Notes: generated from the letters alone by a model not told the origin. A stretch of DNA of 64,000 nucleotides from Streptomyces sp. CBMA123 (GCF_014596465.1 NZ_MECK01000621.1:47713-111712), one strand, 5' to 3'. Numbered from the stretch's first letter, positions 9,030 through 17,525 are shown. A program made the numbers and translations.

Positions 9030-9869
9030 ATGGCAAACGCGGAATTCGGGCGGGCGGTGCGCCGCTGGCGGGACCGGTCCTCCCCGCAGGAGTCCGGTCT
9101 GCCCGGGGGCGGGCACCGACGGGCCGCGGGCCTGCGCCGGGAGGAGCTGGCCCTGCTGGCCGGCATCTCCGCCGACTACGTCACCCGCCTCGAACAAGGG
9201 CGCGCCGCCCATCCTTCGGCGCAGGTCGTCGAGGCCCTGGCCCGGGCACTGCGGCTGTCGGGCGCCGAGCGCGGCCACCTCTTCCGGCTGGCCGGACTGG
9301 TGCCGCCGGGCCCGGAGACGGTGCCGACCCACCTGACCCCGAGCGTCCAGCGGTTGTTGGACCGGCTGGCCGGGACGCCGGTGGCGGTCTACGACGCGTG
9401 CTGGACGCTGCTGACCGCCAACCCGCCGTACGCGGCGCTGATGGGTGACCCGTCCGGCTGGCGCGGCAACGAACGCAACGGCGTGTGGCGGCACTTCATC
9501 GGCCCCGGCAGCCGGGCCCGGCACACGCCCGAGTCCCTGCGCGCGTTCGAAGCCGCGGTGGTCGCCGACCTGCGGGTGGCCGCGGACCGGTACCCGGCCG
9601 ACCGGCGGTTGCGGCGCCTGGTCGGGGAACTGCGCGCGGGCAGCGACCGGTTCGCCGCGCTGTGGGACTCCGGCACCGTCGGCCGGCACGAGGCCGCGCA
9701 CAAGACCATCGACCACCCGGACGCGGGGCCCGTGACGCTCGACTGCGACGTGCTGACCGTGGCGGGCAGCGACCTGCGCATCATGGTCTACACGGCCGAG
9801 CCCGGCACCGACGCCGCCGAGCGCCTCGCGCTGATCACCGTCCTGGGGACGCAGACGCTCGCCGGCTGA
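9030..9869 (+). CDS. XRE-family regulator with MmyB-like ligand-binding domain
   Basis: 279 residues from the ATG at 9030. No strong ribosome-binding site is visible and the leader is short. The N-terminal Cro/CI helix-turn-helix (LRREELALLAGISADYVTRL-EQGR, about 34-56) is followed by the MmyB ligand-binding domain: LLDRLAGTPVAVYDACWTLLTANP, then WRHFIGPGSRARH and a C-terminal DLRIMVYTAEPGTDAAERL. In Streptomyces, MmyB-type regulators bind small lipid-like or unknown ligands and often regulate an adjacent SDR; here the SDR is divergent. The dyad at 8975-8995 is the obvious binding site, suggesting autoregulation as well. Confidence 0.93.
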   Translation: MANAEFGRAVRRWRDRSSPQESGLPGGGHRRAAGLRREELALLAGISADYVTRLEQGRAAHPSAQVVEALARALRLSGAERGHLFRLAGLVPPGPETVPTHLTPSVQRLLDRLAGTPVAVYDACWTLLTANPPYAALMGDPSGWRGNERNGVWRHFIGPGSRARHTPESLRAFEAAVVADLRVAADRYPADRRLRRLVGELRAGSDRFAALWDSGTVGRHEAAHKTIDHPDAGPVTLDCDVLTVAGSDLRIMVYTAEPGTDAAERLALITVLGTQTLAG

Positions 9870-9957
9870 CCGCCGTGACGCCCACCGGCGCGGTGGTGAC
9901 AAGCCCGGCGGGGCCGGTCAGGATTCCTTCCAGCCGCACGGGCATGGAGGGATACCG

Positions 9958-11739
9958 ATGTTCACGACCCGGCCGACGCTGCAGGGGACCTTCGGGATGG
10001 TGTCGTCGACGCACTGGCTGGCGTCGGCGGCGGGGATGGCGGTGCTGGAGGACGGCGGGAACGCCTTCGACGCCGCGGTGGCGGCCGGGTTCACGCTGCA
10101 CGTGGTGGAGCCGCACCTGAACGGGCCGGCGGGGGAGGTGCCGATCATCCTCGCGCCGGCGGACGGGCCGGTACGGGTGCTCTGTGGGCAGGGGCCGGCG
10201 CCGGCGGGGGCGCGGATCGGGCACTACCACTCGCTCGGGCTCTCGCTCGTCCCCGGGACGGGGCCGCTGGCGGCCGCCGTGCCCGGGGCCTTCGACGCCT
10301 GGCTCCTGCTGCTGCGCGACCACGGCACCAGGCGGCTCGCCGACGTGCTGCGCTTCGCCATCGGCTACGCCGAGAACGGGCACCCGGCGGTCGAGCGGGT
10401 CGGGACGACCGTCGAGACGGTGCGGGAGCTGTTCGAGAAGGAGTGGACGAGCTCGGCGGAGCTCTACCTGCCCGGCGGGCAGGCCCCGCAGCCCGGCGCG
10501 CTGCTGACCAACCCGGCGCTCGCCGCGACGTGGCGGCGGCTGATCCGGGAGGCGGAGGCCGCCGGGAGCGGGCGCGAGGCGCAGATCGACGCCGCCCGGC
10601 GGATCTGGCGGGAGGGCTTCATCGCCGAGGAGCTCGCCGACTTCGCCGCCCGGCCCGCGATGGACACCTCCGGCGAGCGGCACGCGGGCACCCTGACCGG
10701 GGACGACCTGGCGGGCTTCCGCGCGCACTACGAGGAACCGGTCACCTCCACCTGGAACGGCTGGACGGTGGCCAAGCCCGGGCCGTGGAGCCAGGGGCCG
10801 GTGTTCCTCCAGCAACTCGCCCTGCTGCCATCGGACGTGGGCGCGCTCGACGAGGCCGAGTACGTCCACACCCTGGTCGAGGGCACCAAGCTCGCGATGG
10901 CCGACCGCGAGGCCTGGTACGGCGACGCGGCCGAGGTGCCGATCGACGCGCTGCTGTCGCCCCGGTACAACGACGCCCGGCGCGCCCTCATCACCGATCA
11001 GGCGTCGTACGACCTCAGGCCCGGCAGCCCGGACGGACGGGCACCCCGCCTCGCGGAATACGTGCGCACCCCGGGCCCGTCCGAGGAGGACGCGCCCGGG
11101 GCCGGTGAACCGACCGTCGGCACGGACGGCGCCACCCGCGGCGACACCTGCCACCTGGACGTGGTCGACCGCTGGGGCAACCTGGTCTCCGCCACCCCGA
11201 GCGGTGGCTGGCTCCAGTCCAACCCGGTCGTCCCCGGCCTCGGCTTCCCGCTCGGCACCCGGCTCCAGATGGCCTCCCTCACCCCCGGACTGCCGAACTC
11301 CCTGACCCCCGGCCGCCGTCCGCGCACCACGCTCTCGCCCTCGCTCGCCCTGCGCGGCGATCAACCCGTCCTGGCCTTCGGCACCCCGGGCGGCGACCAG
11401 CAGGACCAGTGGAGCCTGCACTTCCTCCTCGCCGCCGCGCTGCGCCCGCCGGTGCGCGGCGGGCTCGACCTCCAGGGCGCGATCGACGCCCCCAACTGGC
11501 ACACCGAGGGCTTCCCCAGCTCGTTCCACCCGCGCCGCAGCCGGCCCGGCAGCCTCTTCGTGGAGTCCCGGTTCGGCCCGGACACCGTTGAGCGGCTGCG
11601 CCGGCGCGGACACCACGTCACCGTCGGCCCGCCGTGGTCGGAGGGGCGGCTGTGCGCCGTCGCCCGCGACCCGGAGACCGGAGTGCTCTCGGCGGGCGCC
11701 AACCCGCGCGGCATGCAGGGCTACGCCGTCGGCCGGTGA
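9958..11739 (+). CDS. Gamma-glutamyltransferase-family enzyme (cytoplasmic form)
   Basis: 593 residues, ATG at 9958 with GGAGGG upstream. Ntn-hydrolase of the GGT family: the large-subunit start (GGNAFDAAVAAGFTLHVVEPH) and the nucleophile region RGDTCHLDVVDRWGNLVSATPS are both present. Thr397 is the predicted autocleavage nucleophile and would split a 396-residue large subunit from a 197-residue small subunit. The small-subunit GG motif appears in FGTPGGDQQDQW. No signal peptide is seen, unlike secreted GGTs, so an intracellular gamma-glutamyl or acylase role is likely. Transcribed alone after the MmyB gene (88-bp gap). Substrate not determinable. Confidence 0.9.
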   Translation: MFTTRPTLQGTFGMVSSTHWLASAAGMAVLEDGGNAFDAAVAAGFTLHVVEPHLNGPAGEVPIILAPADGPVRVLCGQGPAPAGARIGHYHSLGLSLVPGTGPLAAAVPGAFDAWLLLLRDHGTRRLADVLRFAIGYAENGHPAVERVGTTVETVRELFEKEWTSSAELYLPGGQAPQPGALLTNPALAATWRRLIREAEAAGSGREAQIDAARRIWREGFIAEELADFAARPAMDTSGERHAGTLTGDDLAGFRAHYEEPVTSTWNGWTVAKPGPWSQGPVFLQQLALLPSDVGALDEAEYVHTLVEGTKLAMADREAWYGDAAEVPIDALLSPRYNDARRALITDQASYDLRPGSPDGRAPRLAEYVRTPGPSEEDAPGAGEPTVGTDGATRGDTCHLDVVDRWGNLVSATPSGGWLQSNPVVPGLGFPLGTRLQMASLTPGLPNSLTPGRRPRTTLSPSLALRGDQPVLAFGTPGGDQQDQWSLHFLLAAALRPPVRGGLDLQGAIDAPNWHTEGFPSSFHPRRSRPGSLFVESRFGPDTVERLRRRGHHVTVGPPWSEGRLCAVARDPETGVLSAGANPRGMQGYAVGR

Positions 11740-11808
11740 ACGCAGGGCCGGCCGCCCACTGCGGCGTTGCCGGCCGACGTGTCGGTCGTCGCCAGGACGG
11801 TCGACCCC

Positions 11809-12007
11809 ATGGAACAGGAACTCGCCGATCAGTTCGCCAGAGTTCATCGACCGCTGCCTGCACGTCATCCGAGAGCACGGGACGGCTGCCCGACCCGACG
11901 AGTGGACGGTGGTCCGCTTCCACCTGGTGTCCGCAGTGCGGCATCTGCCGGGCAACTGGGGATTGCTGTTCGACTCGCTCGCTGAAGGCGTCGTCGGCTA
12001 CGCATGA
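11809..12007 (+). pseudogene. Small ORF broken by a single-base frameshift
   Basis: ATG at 11809 starts MEQELADQFA. The coding sense then continues one frame over as EFIDRCLHVIREHGTAARPD...LLFDSLAEGVVGYA, ending at the TGA at 12005-12007. Removing one base (the A at 11839) joins the two parts into a smooth 65-residue protein, MEQELADQFA-EFIDRCLHVI. The second part has strong actinomycete third-position bias, so it is likely a genuine small gene with a recent one-base insertion, or a sequencing error. No family recognised. Confidence 0.55.
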
Positions 12008-12263
12008 CCAATGAGCAGCCCCACGATCGGGGCCGGTCCTTGTCGTCGGATCGTCTGGAGCCCCACAGGCCGCTTCCTGGCTCCGGCACCCCCGGTGTCA
12101 GGATGCGAGGAGCCGAGCGGGAGCACCAGCGCCACCGGTGCGGCGGGTGGGGCCGCGGGAGGACCGGTACCGGCAAGAACATGCTCGGCCGGATCCTGAT
12201 GCGCACTCGTCGTCACATCCGCGCCGAAGCCCAAGGACCCTCTGGCCACTCCGGATAGGCCGC
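12008..12263. other. Intergenic region without a clear gene
   Basis: Between the frameshifted ORF and the stop of the SDR at 12264. Frames here lack a ribosome-binding site and conserved-looking sequence; nothing specific is recognised. Confidence 0.4.
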
Positions 12264-13025
12264 TCAGACCTGCGCCATGCCGCCGTCGGCGAAGAGTTCG
12301 ACGCCGGTGATGAAGCTGGAGGCGTCGCTGGAGAGGAACGCCACGGCCCTGCCGATCTCGCGCGGGTCGGCGATCCGCCCCGTCGGGTTGCCCTCGCCCA
12401 TCGTCCGGACCGCGGCGGCAACGGCCTCGGCGCCCTGCGCCATGCCCAGGGCGCTGCGCAGGGACTCGGTGTCCACCGCGCCGGGGCTGAGGACGTTCAT
12501 GCGGATGCCGGTGCCCTTGATGTCCTGGATCCAGGACCGGATGAAGGCGCGCACCGCGGCCTTGGACCCGCCGTACAGGCCCATGCCGGCTGGGGGCTGG
12601 ATGGACGCGGTCGACCCGATGACGACGACCGTGCCGCCGGGCGGCAGCAGTGCGATCGCCGGCTGGACGGTGAACAGGACGCCCTTGGCGTTGACGTTGA
12701 AGGTCCGGTCGAACTGCTCCTCGGTGATCGCGCCGAGTGGGGCGTGCGCGCCGATGCCCGCGTTGGCCACGACCGCGTCGAGGTGACCGTGGTGTGTGAT
12801 GACCTCCTGGTACGCGGCCTCCATGTCCGCAAGCCTGGTGACGTCGGCCACGATGCCGGAGGAGTTCGGGCCGATCTTGGCGACCGCCTCGTCCAGCCGG
12901 TCCTGCTGAAGGTCGGTGATGACCACGTGGGCGCCCTGGTCCACGAGTTCCTGGGCGATCCCCAGGCCGACGCCGGACGCGCCACCGGTGACCACGGCGA
13001 CCTTGCCTTCGAGTGGGAGGCTCAT
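12264..13025 (-). CDS. SDR oxidoreductase, divergent from a TetR regulator
   Basis: 253 residues from the ATG at 13025 with AGAGGAGA upstream. SDR signatures: TGGASGVGLGIA (cofactor loop, about 12-23), an Asp after beta-2 (VITDLQQD, favouring NAD), DVTRLADM, NAGIG, a catalytic Ser in VIGSTAS and YGGSK, and the C-terminal ITGVELFADGGMAQV typical of FabG-like SDRs. It diverges from the TetR gene at 13169, and two tandem operators lie between, so it is very probably the TetR-controlled target. Likely detoxifies or modifies a small carbonyl/hydroxyl compound; the ligand is unknown. Confidence 0.93.
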   Translation of the reverse strand: MSLPLEGKVAVVTGGASGVGLGIAQELVDQGAHVVITDLQQDRLDEAVAKIGPNSSGIVADVTRLADMEAAYQEVITHHGHLDAVVANAGIGAHAPLGAITEEQFDRTFNVNAKGVLFTVQPAIALLPPGGTVVVIGSTASIQPPAGMGLYGGSKAAVRAFIRSWIQDIKGTGIRMNVLSPGAVDTESLRSALGMAQGAEAVAAAVRTMGEGNPTGRIADPREIGRAVAFLSSDASSFITGVELFADGGMAQV

Positions 13026-13091
13026 CGTCTTCTCCTCTGATGTGCTTGCCTGCACCATGCGAACGATGGCAGCGCATGCCCTACACTCATA

Positions 13092-13143
13092 AGTGGAGGC
13101 GCCGCCACTTACGTCACACTAATCGGAGGCGCCTCCACTTATC
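13092..13143. promoter_or_regulatory. Two tandem TetR operators
   Basis: Copy 1 (13092-13113) reads TAAGTGG-N-GGCGCC-N-CCACTTA and is palindromic except for one pair. Copy 2 (13122-13143) shares the GGAGGCGCCTCC core and the right CCACTTA half; its left half is TAATCGG. Their starts are 30 bp apart, about three helical turns, placing two dimers on the same face. They sit between the divergent SDR and TetR starts. Confidence 0.8.
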
Positions 13144-13168
13144 AACTCTTCGAGGAAGGAGCCCTCCG

Positions 13169-13747
13169 GTGACCACAGAGACCGGCCGGCCGCTGCGGGC
13201 CGACGCGCGGCGTAACCGGGAGAAGATCCTCTCCACCGCGGTGCGTGTCTTCGCGGAGCAGGGGCTGGACGCCCACCTGGAGCACATCGCCAAGGCGGCG
13301 GGAGTCGGGACCGGCACGCTCTACCGCAACTTCCCGACCCGGGAACTCCTGATCGAGGCCGCCTACCGCAACGAACTGAGCCGGCTGTGCGAGGCGGCCC
13401 CCGAACTCCTGGCGGCCATGCCGCCACGCGAGGCGCTCCGCGCCTGGATGGGGCGCTTCATCGACTACGCCACCGCGAAACTGGGGATGGCCGAGGCCCT
13501 CCGCGCCGTCGTCGACTCCGGCGTCAACCCCTACGCCCACAGCCGGGAGTTGATGATGACCGCCCTCACCTCGCTCCTGGATGCCGCGACCGCCGCCGGG
13601 AGCATCCGATCGGACGTCGGCCCGGCCGACATGTTCGCCGCCCTCACCGGCGTCGCGCTCGCCTCGGGAAAGCCCGAACAGCGTGAACAGGCCGAACGTC
13701 TCCTCGACCTCACCCTCGACGGACTCAGGTACGGCACAGCGGACTGA
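13169..13747 (+). CDS. TetR-family transcriptional repressor
   Basis: 192 residues from the GTG at 13169, preceded by GAGGAAGGAG; upstream in-frame codons are non-coding and run through the operators. The helix-turn-helix (HIAKAAGVGTGTLYRNFPTR, about 37-56) is typical TetR_N, followed by an all-helical ligand domain ending DLTLDGLRYG. It diverges from the SDR at 13025, and the two 22-bp dyads at 13092-13143 are its predicted operators, giving repression of the SDR and of itself. The C-terminal domain resembles SbtR-type TetR proteins (inference). Inducer unknown. Confidence 0.93.
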   Translation: MTTETGRPLRADARRNREKILSTAVRVFAEQGLDAHLEHIAKAAGVGTGTLYRNFPTRELLIEAAYRNELSRLCEAAPELLAAMPPREALRAWMGRFIDYATAKLGMAEALRAVVDSGVNPYAHSRELMMTALTSLLDAATAAGSIRSDVGPADMFAALTGVALASGKPEQREQAERLLDLTLDGLRYGTAD

Positions 13748-13865
13748 CGCCGCCGTCTGCCGACACTCGGTGATCGCCGCCCAGGCGAAGCTTCGCCCGG
13801 CCCGGCCCGGCCCCTGCGTTCCGACCTCCGCGAGCCGTGGGAGCGGTCGGCCGAACCGGACGGGC

Positions 13866-14978
13866 TCAGCCCTGACCGGGCGCCGGTGGTGCCGGTGGTG
13901 CCGGTGGTGTCGAGGGGGACCAGCCGAGGGCGGGGCCGAGGCGGGTGGCGAGGTCGGTGAGGATCTGTACGTAGTCCTCGTGGCCGAAGGTGAACGGCAG
14001 CGCGAAGGCGACTTCGTCGACCTCGCGGTAGCCGGCGTGGGCGTGCAGCCGTTCGGCGAGTTCCTCGGAGTCGCCGACCAGGTCGGGGGCGAAGAGCAGT
14101 CGGGCCGGGCCCTGCGGGGCGAGGGTGCGCGGGGTGCGGGCGAGGGCGTACGCCCGGTACTTGGCGCGCTGCTCGGGGGTGGCGCTGTCGGTGGGGATGA
14201 CCACCAGGCCCTGGGAGACCCTGGCGTGCTCGCCGTCGGGGTGGTGGGCGCGGAAGGCGCGGATCTGTCCGGCCTGGATGTCGGCGAAGTGCGCTTCGGC
14301 GTCGTCGGGTTCGCGGCCGGAGGGTCCGCGGCCGGAGGGTTCGGGACCGGAGGGTTCGGGTTTGGCCACGTTGCTGGTCAGCAGGTTGAGCCCCTGCTCG
14401 CCCGCCCAGCAGGCCGAGCGCAGGCTGGCGGCGCCGTACCAGAGCCGGTCGGCGAGGCCGGGGGAGTGCGGCTGGACGCGGCGCGAGTACACCTCGATGC
14501 CCTCGGTGCCCGCGAAGTCGGAGGCGTCCTCGCCGCGCACCAGGGCGAGGAAGCGCTCGGCGCGGGCGGGGCTGAAGTCCTCCTGTGCGCCGGTGTCGGG
14601 GTAGAGCGCGCCGCGCACGTGCTCGTAGTGGATGGGCGGGCCGACGCTGAAGCCGGGGTTGAGCCGGCCGCCGGAGAGGACGTCGACGGTGGCGAGGTCC
14701 TCGGCGAGCCGCAGCGGGTTCTCCCAGCCGAGCGGCGTGACGGCGGTGCCGAGCTGGATGCGGCGGGTGCGCTGGGTGGCGGCGGCGAGGACGGCGACGG
14801 GGGAGGAGATCCCGTACTGGAGGTGGCGGTGGCGCAGCCAGGCGCTGTCGAAGCCGAGCTGCTCGCCGAGGGTGATCAGGTCGAGGGTGGATTCGTGGCC
14901 CCGGCGCGGGTCGGCCTCGTCGAAGAGTCCGATGGTGAGGAAGCCGAGTTTCCGCAGCGGGCGTGGGGAGGTCGGCAT
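13866..14978 (-). CDS. Luciferase-like (FMN-dependent) monooxygenase
   Basis: 370 residues from the ATG at 14978. TIM-barrel LLM-family features: FLTIGLFDEADP at the N-terminus, LGFDSAWLRHRHLQYGISSP, the ATQRTRRIQLGTAVTPLGWENPLRLAED block and VDVLSGGRLNPGFSVGPP. These enzymes use reduced FMN and O2 on varied substrates. An unusual low-complexity insert near residues 215-235 carries repeated PSG units (PEPSGPEPSGRGPSG), and the C-terminus is a Pro-Ala tail built from a 9-bp DNA repeat (PPAPPAPPAPG). Monocistronic; a 15-bp minisatellite lies upstream of its start. The substrate is unknown. Confidence 0.88.
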   Translation of the reverse strand: MPTSPRPLRKLGFLTIGLFDEADPRRGHESTLDLITLGEQLGFDSAWLRHRHLQYGISSPVAVLAAATQRTRRIQLGTAVTPLGWENPLRLAEDLATVDVLSGGRLNPGFSVGPPIHYEHVRGALYPDTGAQEDFSPARAERFLALVRGEDASDFAGTEGIEVYSRRVQPHSPGLADRLWYGAASLRSACWAGEQGLNLLTSNVAKPEPSGPEPSGRGPSGREPDDAEAHFADIQAGQIRAFRAHHPDGEHARVSQGLVVIPTDSATPEQRAKYRAYALARTPRTLAPQGPARLLFAPDLVGDSEELAERLHAHAGYREVDEVAFALPFTFGHEDYVQILTDLATRLGPALGWSPSTPPAPPAPPAPGQG

Positions 14979-15110
14979 GGTGGCGGCTCCGCGTGGGCTC
15001 TTGCGGCCCCGGGGAGGGCCGGACGGGTGGTGCTCGTCGACCGTATGCAGGCCGCCCGCGGCGCCACAAGATCGGCGTGCGATCCGGACAACGGGCCGCA
15101 ACACGGCGCA

Positions 15111-15215
15111 ACAGACGGAAACCCAACACACGGAAACGCCACGGGCGGAAACGCAACAGACGGACCCGCCACGGGCGGAAACGCGGAAAGCGGAGACGCG
15201 ACGCCGGGAACGCCG
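15111..15215. repeat. 15-bp minisatellite, about 6-7 imperfect units
   Basis: Units start at 15111, 15126, 15141, 15156, 15171, 15186 and 15201; most fit ACRGRCGGAAACGCV. The 17-base GCCACGGGCGGAAACGC occurs at 15138-15154 and again at 15168-15184, exactly 30 bases apart. The array lies between the start of the monooxygenase (14978) and the terminator of the small conserved gene, and no supported reading frame covers it. Confidence 0.75.
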
Positions 15216-15254
15216 CCCGGCGGGCCCCGCCCTCCTCGGGCGGGGCCCGCCGGG
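15216..15254 (-). terminator. Strong 17-bp perfect hairpin terminator
   Basis: Bases 15216-15232 (starting CCCGGCGGGCCCC) pair perfectly with 15238-15254 across the 5-base loop TCCTC. It lies 25 bases past the stop of the small conserved gene at 15279 and is the most stable hairpin seen in the window. Confidence 0.8.
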
Positions 15255-15278
15255 GCCGCCTGCGGAACCGGACGGGGA

Positions 15279-15668
15279 TCAGCAGCTGCGTAGCTCCGGG
15301 CTCTGGTTGCGGATCTGGTTGTGCAGCGAGGTGAACTCCCGGTACGCCTCGCTGTCGTCCGATCCGGGGCGGAAGGCGCCGACGCGGTGGCAGTTGACGA
15401 AGGCGAGCTTGACGCCGAAGTGGTCCTCCAGGCTGCCGCGGATGGCGTTGCTGGCGAGCGCGCGCAGCAGCTGGGCGCGCTGCTCGTCGCTGGGCGTGGT
15501 GTTGTCGGTGGTGAACTCGTCGTCGGTGGCGGCGAGTTCGGTGCTGAGTCCGGCGACGACCTGGTAGGCGTACGGGAGCGAGGTGCGGACGGTGTCGAGG
15601 AAGTCGGCCTGGTCCACGCGGCCGGCGCGGGCCTGGTCGAGCAGGGCGGGGGAGACGTCGAGCGACAT
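15279..15668 (-). CDS. Small conserved actinobacterial protein (SCO5389-like)
   Basis: 129 residues from the ATG at 15668, which has GAGG upstream. The start MSLDVSPALLDQARAGRVD, the middle SLPYAYQVVAGLSTEL, and DEQRAQLLRALASNAIRGSL...FGVKLAFVNCHRVGAF...NQSPELRSC match from memory a small conserved Streptomyces family (I believe named after SCO5389; not verified). It is acidic, has no signal peptide or membrane helix, and carries a conserved Cys in NCHR and a C-terminal Cys. Its own promoter region holds a Zur-like dyad (15725-15739), and it ends in a strong terminator, so it looks monocistronic. No biochemical role is known to me. Confidence 0.85.
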   Translation of the reverse strand: MSLDVSPALLDQARAGRVDQADFLDTVRTSLPYAYQVVAGLSTELAATDDEFTTDNTTPSDEQRAQLLRALASNAIRGSLEDHFGVKLAFVNCHRVGAFRPGSDDSEAYREFTSLHNQIRNQSPELRSC

Positions 15669-15724
15669 GGAGGTCCTCTTTCGCGGGCGCGCGCTGGGCG
15701 CGGACGGGGAATGGTTAACGAAGA

Positions 15725-15739
15725 TGAAAACCATTTGCG
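15725..15739. promoter_or_regulatory. Zur-like box upstream of the small conserved gene
   Basis: TGAAAAC-C-ATTTGCG resembles the actinobacterial zinc-uptake-regulator box TGAAAAT-G-ATTTTCA (about 11 of 15 positions, from memory). It is also part of a wider dyad, ATGGTT (15711-15716) to AACCAT (15729-15734), in the most AT-rich stretch locally, about 57-71 bp upstream of the gene start at 15668. Zinc control is inference. Confidence 0.35.
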
Positions 15740-15772
15740 TAAAAGGACTGTCCTGGACGCCCCGACGCCCTG

Positions 15773-17317
15773 TCAAGTACCGCCCCCCGAAGGGCTGACC
15801 GGCGCCGCCTCCGGCGGTCGTCGCACCTTGATGACGAACACCGCGATCAGCACCGCCAGCGACGCGAACACCAGCCCCATCTGGAAGGCCGTCGCGATCC
15901 CGTGCACCAGCACCTCCGAGGAGTACGGCGCCGGCAGCTGCCCGCTCGCCCGGAACGCGACCGCCTGCTGCGGGGTCGCCTGCCGCAGGAACGCTCCGAC
16001 CTGCTGCCGGGCCTCGTTGCGGCTCGCCGTGCCGTACACCGTGACCAGGATCGACAGGCCGAGCGAACCGCCCACCTGCTGCGTGGTGTTGAGCATGCCG
16101 GTGGCCGCGCCGGTCTCGTGCGGGGCCACGTGCGAGACGGCGGTGAGCATCACCGGCACGAAGATCGAGCCCATCCCGAAGCCGAACAGCAGCGTCGGCC
16201 CGAGGACGCCGCCCGCGTAGGTGCTGTGGATGTCGACCCTGGTCGCCCAGAACACCCCGGCGAGCACCAGCGCCGAGCCGGTCACCAGGAACGGCTTCGG
16301 GCCCCACCGCACCTGGTTGCGCGCCGCGAACTGGGCGGCCGCGACGATCGCCACACTGATCGGCAGGAAGGCGAAACCGGCCCGCAGCGGGCTGAAGTCG
16401 AGGATCTCCTGCACGAACAGGGTGATGAAGAAGAAGATGCTGAACATCGTCGCCGCCACGCACAGCATCAGCCCGTACGCGCCGGAACGGTTGCGGTCCC
16501 GGAACAGGTGCAGCGGGGTGATCGGCTGGGCCACCCGCCGCTCGTTCAGCAGGAAGGCCGCCAGCAGCACCACGGCCAGGGCGAAGGCGGTCAGGGTGAC
16601 GGCGTCCGTCCAGCCGTGGTCGGAGGCCCGGATGAAGCCGTACACCAGCGAGACCATGCCCGCCGTGGCGGTGAACGCGCCGGACAGGTCGAAGCGCCCA
16701 GGGTGCCGTTCGGACTCGTTGATGTAGAGCGGTGCCAGCAGGGCGATCGCGATGCCGATCGGCACATTGACGAACAGCACCCACCGCCAGGACAGCCAGG
16801 AGGTCAGCATGCCGCCGAGCAGCAGGCCCACCGCACCGCCCGCACCGGCCACGGCGGAGTACACCCCGAACGCCCGGTTGCGCTCCGGGCCCTCCTTGAA
16901 GTTGGTGGCGATCAGCGCCAGCGCGGTCGGCGAGGCGATCGCCCCGCCCAGGCCCTGGAGAGCGCGGGCCGCCAGCAGCCAGGGGGCGTTCTGGGCGACC
17001 CCGCCGAGCAGCGAGGCCAGGCTGAACACCAGGACGCCGACGATGAACACCCGCCGGCGCCCGAGGATGTCGCCGGCGCGCCCGCCGAGCAGCAGCAGCC
17101 CGCCGAAGGTGAGGGTGTAGGCGTTGATGACCCAGGACAGGTCGGTGGTGGAGAACTTCAGCGCCTGCTGGATGTGCGGCAGGGCGATGTTCACGATCGT
17201 GATGTCGAGGACCACCATCAGCTGGGTGGCCGCGATGACGGTGAGGGCAATCCCTGGGTGCTGGCCCCGACGTGCGGTCGCGGGCGGAGCCGTGGCCAGG
17301 GCACGCGAGGTGGCCAT
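15773..17317 (-). CDS. MFS drug exporter, DHA2 (14-TM) family
   Basis: 514 residues from the ATG at 17317 (MATSRALATAPP); an upstream in-frame ATG would add 43 residues with no transmembrane character. The 14-helix DHA2 pattern begins GIALTVIAATQLMVVLDITI, with motif A-like GGRAGDILGRRRVFIVG after TM2 and motif C-like GAGGAVGLLLGGMLTSWLSW in TM5, then a final helix before a basic tail. DHA2 proteins export hydrophobic or cationic toxic compounds by proton antiport. It stands alone, divergent from the DUF1963-like gene across a region containing an octamer repeat. No dedicated regulator is adjacent; substrate unknown. Confidence 0.93.
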   Translation of the reverse strand: MATSRALATAPPATARRGQHPGIALTVIAATQLMVVLDITIVNIALPHIQQALKFSTTDLSWVINAYTLTFGGLLLLGGRAGDILGRRRVFIVGVLVFSLASLLGGVAQNAPWLLAARALQGLGGAIASPTALALIATNFKEGPERNRAFGVYSAVAGAGGAVGLLLGGMLTSWLSWRWVLFVNVPIGIAIALLAPLYINESERHPGRFDLSGAFTATAGMVSLVYGFIRASDHGWTDAVTLTAFALAVVLLAAFLLNERRVAQPITPLHLFRDRNRSGAYGLMLCVAATMFSIFFFITLFVQEILDFSPLRAGFAFLPISVAIVAAAQFAARNQVRWGPKPFLVTGSALVLAGVFWATRVDIHSTYAGGVLGPTLLFGFGMGSIFVPVMLTAVSHVAPHETGAATGMLNTTQQVGGSLGLSILVTVYGTASRNEARQQVGAFLRQATPQQAVAFRASGQLPAPYSSEVLVHGIATAFQMGLVFASLAVLIAVFVIKVRRPPEAAPVSPSGGGT

Positions 17318-17525
17318 GGCAGGTTCCCCAATGGCTCGGGGGCGAACGACGGGCAGGGGGACGGATTCGTTCGCCACTACCGAAGGTAGCCCCGGGCGAT
17401 AGGGAACACAACCGTTCATTACGGACAAGCGGCGAGTTTCGGACATCCGCCGATCAGGGGTGGGAAACGCCCGGCGTCACGGGCGGTGACCTGGCGTGTC
17501 CGGGTCGTCCAAGGCCCGTTCCCGG

